From: JAAYGT01 sp050252075
GTDB taxonomy: Bacteria > Pseudomonadota > Gammaproteobacteria > Burkholderiales > Burkholderiaceae_B
Assembly (NCBI GenBank): GCA_050252075.1
Contig: JBFWLP010000095.1
Coordinates: 1 to 12,842, forward strand
Direction: 5' to 3'
DNA length: 12,842 nucleotides
Below the pieces are notes generated by a model. The model was not told where the DNA came from, made no database searches, and saw only the letters and a list, made by a program, of their open reading frames with translations. Both the position numbers and the translations under genes were made by a program. Below, one piece after another: positions 7,113 to 12,842 of the stretch (position 1 is its first letter; every line of letters begins with the position of its first letter).

Positions 7113-7126
7113 GGCCGGAAACCGGG

Positions 7127-9127
7127 TCAGTGTAAAGCCGTATCGTCGACCCGCCGGTCGGCGGCCCAACTGGCGGCGGCCTTGTCATAAACCGCATTCA
7201 GCACCTCGGGTTCCACCAGCTGGTTGTTCACCGCTTTCAGGCCGTCGTCGTGAAACAGATACAACCGCGAGGCAAAGTCGCTGAAAGGCAACGAGCCCTC
7301 GCCGGGAAGTTCGCCGTTGCCCTGCGTGGACACCACCACACCGTGTCCCCAGTCTTGTCCGCTGTCGTTGTTCGGATTGAAGAAATACACGCGCATGTCA
7401 CCGGTTTGGTCCAGTGCCACCCGGATCAGCGTAATGGCATGCCAGCCGACAAAGCCACCCGCGCTGTCGGTGACGGCGATGCCGGCCGGTTGCGGATGAA
7501 TAATCGGTTCATTGCCGTTGTACAGCGGGTGGTAGGTGCGGTAGAAGGTATTGATGAACTCGTGATAATGGTGCAGTTTGCCGGTGGCAATGTCGACGGC
7601 AATATAGAACTCCCGTCCTACCCACCATCCGTGAAGCTCACGGTTGATCCATTTGTGCGGGTCTTCACCGCGATCGGCAACGCGTCGGCCCATTTCGGCA
7701 TACAGGCGATCCAGATGCGGTACCAGCAGCACCGATACTGCATCGGAATCTAGCGGAATATGTGACGCCAGGCCGGGGGGCAAGGTGCCCGAATCGAGCA
7801 GTTGCCCTTCAAAATGCATAAGAATGCGGTCGTTATGGCTTACCTGTGCCAGCAGCCACAGCAGGTAGTCCGGATCGTTCAGTGCCCACAGGGACAAGGC
7901 GCGCGCCGACTGGCAGGTTGGGTTGTTCCCCTGGCCGACGCCCAAAGGCTGGCCCAGCATTTGCAGTACACCGGCCACCAGGTATTGCTTGGGGCAGATG
8001 GCGGGGCCGAAGGCCGCTGTCAGTGCGTCAGTGCAGGCAGTGCTGGGCTCGCTGGCCAGCAGGCGCCACAACGACGGAGCAACAGGGGGGGCATATAGAA
8101 TGCCTCGTTCAAGCATCAGGGCGACGCCCAGGGCGGCCTGCCCTGTGCCGGGAAGAACCGCCTGGCGCAGCAAGGCTTCCATCAGGGGTTGATAGCAGCG
8201 CAGGGCGTCCAGCCCCGTGCTGGACAAGCCCAGGGCCTGGGGCAACAGATCGCCGTCGCTGGCTTCCAGGGCGTACCGTATGAATTCAACCTGATAGTCG
8301 GACACCAGCCCCGTGTCGTGCATGGCCCGGGCCATGCCCGAGGCTTCCGCCAGCAAGGTTCCCTTGTCGGCGCTCGCAAGGCGTTGCCGATAGGTGACCA
8401 CGCCCGGATCTTCACGCGACAGGTTGCTGGGACCAAACAGCGCACTGATCAGGCGATCCGCGCCCAGCACGCGCGCGTCGCCCGTGCTGTGGTGCCCTTT
8501 GCCCATGGCCACTGCAATTTGCACAATCATGGATTTGACCGGATCGACCTGCAGTGGCCGCTGCGTTAGCAGGCGCCATATTTCATCTACCAGTTCCCCG
8601 AGTATGCTTTCGGCGCCAATGGCTGTCAGCAAGTGCTGCAGCAAGCGATCGACGGCGCCGCGCAGCCCGCCGCCGGCCTGCCGCGTTGCTTCGGTGGAGG
8701 CCCCCAGAATGCGATCCAGGTTCAGGGCCAGTACTTGTGCCAGAAAGTGATGCGCACGCGCGGCCGGAAGGCCGGTTGCGCCGGGCTCACGCTTTATGAT
8801 CGCCAGAAAGCGCAGCAGGCTCAGGCACTCCAGCGCCACGGTTTGCGCCTGGCCATGTTCCAGTGTGTTCCTTACCAGGCGGGGCAGTAGGCCGGCCGGG
8901 TTGGCCCAGTCGGTACCTGCAAATATGCCCGCGCGCTCCAGTTGAACGATACGCTCGTACAGCGGGCCGATGGCATTCGGGAAAGCCAGCAGCCGGCAGG
9001 TACCGTCCAGTACCCGCGACTGGTACGTGGCCTTGGCCACGGGCGAAGCCGCGTCGAGCTGACCGATCATGTAGTCAAGTTTTTCAACGAGCAGTGCAAG
9101 CGATGGCGTATCGGCCGGGTTCGTCAT
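7127..9127 (-). CDS. Uncharacterised protein with a papain-like Cys-His-Asn C-terminal domain
   Basis: I do not recognise this 666-residue protein as a named family. No signal peptide or transmembrane helix is apparent. Residues 1 to about 390 are mostly alpha-helical in character (Leu/Ala-rich, with repeated amphipathic stretches) and may be a helical-repeat scaffold. The C-terminal part contains GQGNNPTCQSARALSLW (398-414), later FVGWHAITLI (559-568), then YFFNPNNDSG (581-590). Gln399 sits six residues before Cys405, as the oxyanion Gln19 precedes Cys25 in papain, and His563 and Asn584 follow in the papain order. A papain-fold cysteine peptidase, amidase or transglutaminase-like enzyme is therefore predicted. 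The gene starts 10 nt after the stop of the ATP-grasp gene (9138) with no clear Shine-Dalgarno, which suggests translational coupling and joint function. The protein is confidently real; its activity is an inference. Confidence 0.85.
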   Translation of the reverse strand: MTNPADTPSLALLVEKLDYMIGQLDAASPVAKATYQSRVLDGTCRLLAFPNAIGPLYERIVQLERAGIFAGTDWANPAGLLPRLVRNTLEHGQAQTVALECLSLLRFLAIIKREPGATGLPAARAHHFLAQVLALNLDRILGASTEATRQAGGGLRGAVDRLLQHLLTAIGAESILGELVDEIWRLLTQRPLQVDPVKSMIVQIAVAMGKGHHSTGDARVLGADRLISALFGPSNLSREDPGVVTYRQRLASADKGTLLAEASGMARAMHDTGLVSDYQVEFIRYALEASDGDLLPQALGLSSTGLDALRCYQPLMEALLRQAVLPGTGQAALGVALMLERGILYAPPVAPSLWRLLASEPSTACTDALTAAFGPAICPKQYLVAGVLQMLGQPLGVGQGNNPTCQSARALSLWALNDPDYLLWLLAQVSHNDRILMHFEGQLLDSGTLPPGLASHIPLDSDAVSVLLVPHLDRLYAEMGRRVADRGEDPHKWINRELHGWWVGREFYIAVDIATGKLHHYHEFINTFYRTYHPLYNGNEPIIHPQPAGIAVTDSAGGFVGWHAITLIRVALDQTGDMRVYFFNPNNDSGQDWGHGVVVSTQGNGELPGEGSLPFSDFASRLYLFHDDGLKAVNNQLVEPEVLNAVYDKAAASWAADRRVDDTALH

Positions 9128-9137
9128 GGCAATCAGA

Positions 9138-10364
9138 TCAGATGTAGAAGTCCAGGTCTTCCTGCGCCTTCAGTGTGTCGCGCAGACGGTGAGGGTCACT
9201 GCCGTGAAAATACACCAGCCCCCAGTGTGTGCCGAAGGCGGCACGCTTGGTGACTTTCTGTTCCAGCGGCGGCACCAGTTCGTGAAACTCGAAATACGGA
9301 TCATTGACAGTGTCATCGGGCAGCGCCAGCGTACTGACGACCCGGCGCCGCGGGTAGACGCCGAAGCATCCGGCATGGCCATTGGCGTCTTTCACGGGAG
9401 TAGGGAAGAAGGCCTCGATTTCGTCGGGTGCCGTTTTCGGGTCAAACGCCAGCACCAGCGCCTGATAGGCGTTGAACCCGTAAACGCGCTCAAGCAGTTC
9501 AAACACATTGAAGCCGGGCGGCCGGTAGGCGACTTCGCCGAAATACATGGTGCCGTCGCTGGTGACAAAATATTCCGGATGGATAAAGCCGAAATCGATG
9601 TCGAACACATCGATCAGTTTTTCGATTTCCTGGGTGATACGTTCACGCCATTTCTCCAGTTCGGGGGTGGCGGGTACAAACACCGAGTACCCCAGGGTCA
9701 CATACTCCGAGATATTCAGAAACTGGATTTTCCGGTCTTTGATCCACGCCTCAACGGCAAACTCCCATCCGCTCAAGTGGCTTTCCATCAGGGCCGGAAA
9801 CTCATCGTCGGAAATGGTCGCCACATCATCGGCGGTGCGTATCACCCGGTGGCCCAGACAACCGGCCTTGTCGAAGGCCTTGAAGTGAATGGGGTCGTTC
9901 GGATCGCCATCCAGCTTGAGCAGGGTTTGGTTCACCCGCTTCAGAAAACGAATGACATCATTGCGGTCCATCGCCTCTTCAAAAATACCCACCCGGATGC
10001 CGCCCAGCTGCGCCCGGCGTTTCATGAGCGATTTATCGCGAAAAAGCATGGACTGGCCCAGCAGGCGAGGGTTGCCCAGCAGCACGGAGTTCACCGCACC
10101 GGCCCATTCCACGGTTTCCTCGAACAAGGGAATGGCAACATCTACGCCCAGCTCCTGCAAGGTGATGGCCAGCTCGTAGGAGCGATCATTCAGGCGCTCG
10201 AAATCCCAGGAAATGAAGGGAATGTTGTGTTCTTTGGCGTATTCCTGCGCCCAGGGAGGCGCCACGATAATGTAGCGGCGGTCAAATTTTTCAAGCGCAT
10301 CAATGCAGCGCAGGCTCCAGCCGAGTACGGCCACATAGCCTTTGTCAGGGTTCTTCTGGGTCAT
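9138..10364 (-). CDS. ATP-grasp domain protein, predicted carboxylate-amine ligase
   Basis: A 408-residue cytoplasmic protein with the layout of an ATP-grasp enzyme. An N-terminal Rossmann-like domain begins YVAVLGWSLRCIDALEKF. Next comes a pre-ATP segment with FRDKSLMKRR (108-117, as in carbamoyl-phosphate synthase and D-Ala-D-Ala ligase relatives). The central grasp has probable ATP-binding lysines at 162 and 166 and ESHLSGWEFAVEAW (194-207). The metal-binding end has IHPEYF (261-266) and FGEVAYRPPG (275-284; Glu277 and Arg281 match the ExNxR-type motif, with the usual Asn replaced by Tyr280). Such enzymes activate a carboxylate as acyl phosphate and join it to an amine or thiol. The substrates here are unknown. 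The start is supported by AAAGGAG (plus positions 10370-10376), 5 nt before ATG. It is the first gene of a two-gene unit with the papain-like protein and is divergent from the repeat protein. The weak TATAAA at 10442-10447 (minus strand) might be its -10 box. Confidence 0.9.
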   Translation of the reverse strand: MTQKNPDKGYVAVLGWSLRCIDALEKFDRRYIIVAPPWAQEYAKEHNIPFISWDFERLNDRSYELAITLQELGVDVAIPLFEETVEWAGAVNSVLLGNPRLLGQSMLFRDKSLMKRRAQLGGIRVGIFEEAMDRNDVIRFLKRVNQTLLKLDGDPNDPIHFKAFDKAGCLGHRVIRTADDVATISDDEFPALMESHLSGWEFAVEAWIKDRKIQFLNISEYVTLGYSVFVPATPELEKWRERITQEIEKLIDVFDIDFGFIHPEYFVTSDGTMYFGEVAYRPPGFNVFELLERVYGFNAYQALVLAFDPKTAPDEIEAFFPTPVKDANGHAGCFGVYPRRRVVSTLALPDDTVNDPYFEFHELVPPLEQKVTKRAAFGTHWGLVYFHGSDPHRLRDTLKAQEDLDFYI

Positions 10365-10390
10365 GGTGTCTCCTTTGAACCGTTTCCGCC

Positions 10391-10409
10391 ACAGCAGGGT
10401 GACTGCTGT
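10391..10409. repeat. Perfect 7-bp inverted repeat in the ATP-grasp gene leader
   Basis: ACAGCAG, 5-nt spacer, CTGCTGT. It lies 27 nt upstream of the ATP-grasp start codon, downstream of any likely promoter for that gene. It could be an RNA hairpin in the 5' leader or a protein-binding dyad. No U-run follows on either strand, so it is not an intrinsic terminator. Confidence 0.6.
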
Positions 10410-10495
10410 TCACGCGGCCAGGATGGCTGCCGGCGGTACGCTTTATAGGGTAACTGACTTGACGGCCGCTGCATAATCGTGCCCGGCATTACATC

Positions 10496-10524
10496 TCGAC
10501 ATCCTTTATTGCCATCGGTATGAT
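10496..10524 (+). promoter_or_regulatory. Sigma70-type promoter of the repeat-protein gene
   Basis: TCGACA (10496-10501) and TATGAT (10519-10524) each match the consensus at 5 of 6 positions and are separated by exactly 17 nt. Transcription would begin near 10531, leaving a leader of about 22 nt with GGAGG at 10543-10547. This excludes the in-frame ATG at 10520, which is part of the -10 box, and supports ATG 10553 as the true start. Confidence 0.75.
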
Positions 10525-10552
10525 CCGGGAAAATCATACTCCGGAGGACGGC

Positions 10553-12550
10553 ATGGCAATTCTGGGCAACAGCAAGATCACCCCGTTACTGCAGTATCTG
10601 GCGCAGATCAACCTTGGGCAACCGGTTACGTCGGCTGCGCTGAATGTCAGCGTTCTGCTGGGGGCCGATATTTACGACAGCCGGCCCGGCATGCTCACGG
10701 CCAATTACGGTTTCGATGGTTACATGGGGGTGCCGGGGCTGACCGGCACCGACCAGGATTCGCGCGACGCCGCCTATCAGTACGGCGTGTCCTGGCAGTG
10801 GCTCGACCCGGCGCTCAATGCCGGGGCGCGTGCCTATTACTCGGCGGTGGGCGATACCAATTTCCTTGCCCTGTACGAAGTGTCTGCCTTCTTGGCCGAT
10901 ACCATTCCCGTGGTGTTCAGCCATCCGGTGCTGGGCACATCGCTCACACCCGAAGCCTTCCAGATCGAGCTGAACACGGGCGAGCTAGTCACGCCGCTGG
11001 CCGCCAGTTTTCTGCCCAATGGCGAATACAACGAACGGCAAACCGTCGTTCTGACCGGGTATTGGGGTAACCGTCTGCAGCCCGATGATCCCGACGCACA
11101 GCATCCGGTAACCGTGCGCATCGTCAATACCGATACCCCGCTCATGCTGGTGACCGAACAAGGTCTGGTCGCTGCGACGGGCGATCAGATCGAAAGCCGC
11201 AATCCCTATGCCGAAGGTAACGGACCACGCATCGTGCGCGCCAACCTGGACGCCTATACCGATCTGGGCGAGAGCGCCCCGATCTGGCTTGCAGCATCGA
11301 ACGGCAACGCCGGGTCTGACCTGTTCGCCGATGAAGCCCAGTTCCGCTTGCGTGTCTACACCAGCGCCGGGTTCTCGCCCGATGGTATCGGCAGCATCTT
11401 GCCCACCGATTTCTCGCGCTATTTCAAGCTGGAAGCCGTGGATGAGCAGGGCGAATCGGTGTGGCTGCTCGACACCGGCATTGATTACGCCATAGGGAAC
11501 TACGGCACGGTGCGCATCGCTGGGATTGCCGACACCGGCCCGGCGCAGTCGTCTTACGACATGTCCTACGTTGAGGATCATGACAACCAGTACGATATTA
11601 TTCTTAGTGGCGACCAGGCCGCCATTGCGCAGATCGCCCGCATTCACATGCCCTCGGGCGGCGATTACTCGCCGGTCTACAACCCGGGCGGGCCGGGTAA
11701 CGATCCCGGCGCGAATCCGCCGGTTCCCTTCACTGTACCCAGTTCCGAGCAGTTCACGCAGGTATCGCAACAGATCGGCCTGAATCCCTACGTTACCTTT
11801 GTGGAAATCGACGGCTCGGTGTACCGCGACCCGGTGACGGGGCAGCCGGTGGGCGAGGACCAGGGCATCGCCTTGCACGACACCCAAACCGGCCACAAGG
11901 TGCATCAGTATATCGACCCTTACGGGCGAATTTTCTACGCATCCTTCGATGTCAGCGACGAGTTCACGGCCCCGTCGAATGACTCCCTTCCCGCGGTGTT
12001 TGATCCCGTGTTCTACCTGCGGCAGAATCCCGATGTGCGCGATGCCACGCAGGCCGACCATGTGATGGCATGGAATCATTACCTGCAGTTTGGCGCAACC
12101 GAAGCGTACACACTGGGCGACAGCGGGCGTGCGCCCAACCCCTGGTTCGATGTTCAGTACTACATGAACGCCCATCCCGACCTGGCCCGTGAAGGTTTGC
12201 ATGCCAACGATGCATTCGTGCATTTCGTGAATCACGGCATGCACGAATGGCGCGCGCCCAACGCGTTGTCCGCCGACGATCCCGTCACCGCCGACAGCCT
12301 GCTGTCGTATGCGCTGGCCAATCCCGACCTGATGAGCGCCTACGCCATTGCAGAATCAGCCATCGCACTCACCACCGCGCAGCAAGAAAGCCTGCTGCTG
12401 CACTTTTATCGTTGGGGTTATCAGGAAAACAGGCCCCAGGCGCCCACCGTGCTGCAAAGCACGGAACCAGAGCAGCCCTCGCCCGGCGAAGATAACTGGG
12501 TGGACATCACCGGCCACCTGAGAGCGCCGTCGGGCGATTTCGTGGTTTAA
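10553..12550 (+). CDS. Large uncharacterised protein with C-terminal S-layer-like FD-YYL-NPD repeats, probably secreted
   Basis: A 665-residue protein rich in Asp, Asn, Gly and aromatic residues, poor in Lys and lacking Cys. No Sec signal peptide is seen. Residues 1-115 are unrecognised; about 116-365 look beta-rich (for example VFSHPVLGTSLTPEAFQIEL and NGEYNERQTVVLTGYWGNR). A Gly/Pro linker spans about 367-397. After a short domain, two clear repeats follow at about 481-529 and 529-570, with a weaker one at about 578-630. Their pattern is FDxxYYLxxNPDV, then a HYLQFG- or HFVNHG-like helix end, then E-x-R-x-PN. This repeat is common in cell-surface, RTX-like and S-layer-like bacterial proteins. 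The end (APSGDFVV) has the small-acidic-hydrophobic look of some type I secretion signals. ATG 10553 follows GGAGG by 5 nt. It is divergent from the ATP-grasp/papain-like pair. Extracellular location and any link to that pair are inferences. Confidence 0.88.
   Translation: MAILGNSKITPLLQYLAQINLGQPVTSAALNVSVLLGADIYDSRPGMLTANYGFDGYMGVPGLTGTDQDSRDAAYQYGVSWQWLDPALNAGARAYYSAVGDTNFLALYEVSAFLADTIPVVFSHPVLGTSLTPEAFQIELNTGELVTPLAASFLPNGEYNERQTVVLTGYWGNRLQPDDPDAQHPVTVRIVNTDTPLMLVTEQGLVAATGDQIESRNPYAEGNGPRIVRANLDAYTDLGESAPIWLAASNGNAGSDLFADEAQFRLRVYTSAGFSPDGIGSILPTDFSRYFKLEAVDEQGESVWLLDTGIDYAIGNYGTVRIAGIADTGPAQSSYDMSYVEDHDNQYDIILSGDQAAIAQIARIHMPSGGDYSPVYNPGGPGNDPGANPPVPFTVPSSEQFTQVSQQIGLNPYVTFVEIDGSVYRDPVTGQPVGEDQGIALHDTQTGHKVHQYIDPYGRIFYASFDVSDEFTAPSNDSLPAVFDPVFYLRQNPDVRDATQADHVMAWNHYLQFGATEAYTLGDSGRAPNPWFDVQYYMNAHPDLAREGLHANDAFVHFVNHGMHEWRAPNALSADDPVTADSLLSYALANPDLMSAYAIAESAIALTTAQQESLLLHFYRWGYQENRPQAPTVLQSTEPEQPSPGEDNWVDITGHLRAPSGDFVV
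11993..12442 (+). repeat. Coding repeats: FD-x-x-YYL-x-x-NPD units
   Basis: Protein-level tandem repeats inside the 665-residue protein. Unit 1 is FDPVFYLRQNPDVRDA...HYLQFGATE...RAPN; unit 2 is FDVQYYMNAHPDLARE...HFVNHGMHEWRAPN; unit 3 is degenerate (SLLSYALANPDLMSAY...LHFYRWGYQENRPQ). The copies are diverged at DNA level, so this is an old domain repetition and not a recent tandem duplication. Such units often occur in multiple copies at the C-terminus of surface-associated proteins. Confidence 0.8.
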
Positions 12551-12780
12551 GCGCAGGAGACGTTGATGTCGGCAAAACGCTGCAGGTAGGGCAAATCGCG
12601 CTTGGCGCCGTTCGAAGTACATGTGGCGCAATTGTGGTGCAGTTCACGACCGTCTGCGCCACATCAAGGTGAAAGACGATGCCTCCGGTGCGAGGCTGCG
12701 CCCAATAGTGCACCCATTTACACCCATTCGAGCCGGGTGTCCTTGCAGGTAATGCAACTGCATTGACAAGACAATGCAGT
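12547..12780 (-). pseudogene. Possible coding remnant (frameshifted) convergent to the repeat-protein gene
   Basis: Two minus-strand frame fragments look protein-like but do not join. One (about 12725 to 12645) reads WVHYWAQPRTGGIVFHLD. The other (about 12660 to 12547) reads NCATCTSNGAKRDLPYLQR and ends in a TAA that overlaps the stop of the 665-residue protein gene. The second has no usable start codon after its upstream in-frame TGA. This may be the decayed end of a small gene, or chance. I recognise no family, and confidence is low. Confidence 0.2.
12621..12664. repeat. 10-bp perfect inverted repeat downstream of the repeat-protein gene
   Basis: ATGTGGCGCA (12621-12630) and TGCGCCACAT (12655-12664) are perfect reverse complements separated by 24 nt. 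The dyad lies about 70 nt after the stop of the 665-residue protein gene. It could form a stem at the end of that transcript and protect or help end it. No T-run follows, so it is not a standard intrinsic terminator. Confidence 0.6.
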
Positions 12781-12789
12781 TGCATTACC
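12748..12789. promoter_or_regulatory. Perfect 18-bp dyad with embedded -35 box: predicted double operator
   Basis: GGTAATGCAACTGCATTG (12748-12765) and its exact reverse complement (12772-12789) flank 6 nt. Each arm itself holds a near-palindrome, ATGCAACTGCAT or ATGCAGTTGCAT, so a dimeric repressor could bind each arm. A consensus -35 box TTGACA (12763-12768) spans the centre. At 17-nt spacing the -10 candidate is TACCAA (12786-12791), which is weak. The dyad lies 35 nt before the start codon of the gene at the right edge. This geometry fits repression, perhaps by a MarR-type or similar dimeric regulator; the regulator is not identified. Confidence 0.7.
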
Positions 12790-12824
12790 AATAAAGCGTC
12801 AACCTAGATCCGCAGGAGACTGCC

Positions 12825-12842
12825 ATGGCCGCGACCCTCGAA
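12825..12842 (+). CDS. Start of a gene truncated by the window edge
   Basis: ATG at 12825 follows AGGAG (12814-12818) with 6-nt spacing and lies downstream of the dyad and -35 box. Only MAATLE is visible, so the product cannot be identified. The strong ribosome-binding site and the promoter-operator upstream make a real gene likely. Confidence 0.7.

Noticed and set aside
7110..7126. Terminator after the 666-residue protein gene (CCGG-TTT-CCGG)
   Set aside because: The stem is only 4 bp, lacks a U-run and overlaps the promoter of the riboswitch.
9126..10448. 440-codon open frame on the + strand opposite the ATP-grasp gene
   Set aside because: It is the antisense shadow of a gene with clear ATP-grasp motifs and a good ribosome-binding site. 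Its translation is rich in His, Gln, Gly and Arg and shows no domain pattern.
10520..10552. Upstream ATG for the repeat protein
   Set aside because: This ATG is part of the TATGAT -10 box and has no Shine-Dalgarno; ATG 10553 has GGAGG at ideal spacing.
10985..12244. 419-codon open frame on the - strand inside the repeat-protein gene
   Set aside because: The + strand frame has a promoter, a Shine-Dalgarno sequence and recognisable repeats. The - strand product has mirror composition and no start signal.
12552..12820. Exact 10-base repeat CGCAGGAGAC at 12552-12561 and 12811-12820
   Set aside because: Both copies contain a Shine-Dalgarno-like core, and the first leads only to a 7-codon frame. 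Probably chance, or a relic too short to interpret.

Overview
The window looks like chromosomal DNA from a GC-rich betaproteobacterium. The protein sequences feel closest to Alcaligenaceae (Bordetella, Achromobacter or Pusillimonas relatives), but this is a judgement from protein style and base composition, not from a search. Nearly all of it is coding. No rRNA, tRNA, insertion sequence, phage gene or CRISPR array is visible.

Region A (1-5756, + strand) is a catabolic operon. It holds the end of a TRAP transporter small permease, the TRAP large permease, a class I DeoC/LacD-type aldolase, a zinc-dependent medium-chain polyol dehydrogenase, an FGGY sugar kinase and a FadR-type GntR regulator. 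Most genes overlap by 4-8 nt. Together they form a plausible complete route: import, oxidation of a polyol to a ketose, phosphorylation, then retro-aldol cleavage to a triose phosphate and an aldehyde. The true substrate cannot be read from the sequence. A 3-methyladenine DNA glycosylase (5764-6351) follows 7 nt after the regulator and is probably co-transcribed.

Region B (6348-7112, - strand) is a manganese homeostasis unit. A UPF0016-family exporter is preceded by a well-formed yybP-ykoY (Mn2+) riboswitch and an extended -10 promoter. The leader also carries a segment that could pair with the 3' strand of the aptamer P1 helix, a likely switching device.

Region C (7127-12550) is the least familiar part. 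A two-gene - strand operon encodes an ATP-grasp ligase-like protein (10364 to 9138) and a 666-residue protein (9127 to 7127). The C-terminal third of the second protein carries a papain-like Gln-Cys-His-Asn arrangement. Divergently, behind a good sigma70 promoter, lies a 665-residue protein without a signal peptide. It has an unrecognised N-terminal region, a Gly/Pro linker and FD-x-x-YYL-x-x-NPD repeats like those of S-layer-like or type I-secreted proteins. An amide-bond-making enzyme, a possible amidase or transpeptidase and a possible secreted substrate sit side by side. This is the best candidate here for an undescribed system, and the functional link is a hypothesis.

Region D (12551-12842) is a short intergenic stretch with several inverted repeats. 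One is a perfect 18-bp dyad with a consensus -35 box between its arms, just upstream of a gene that runs off the right edge.
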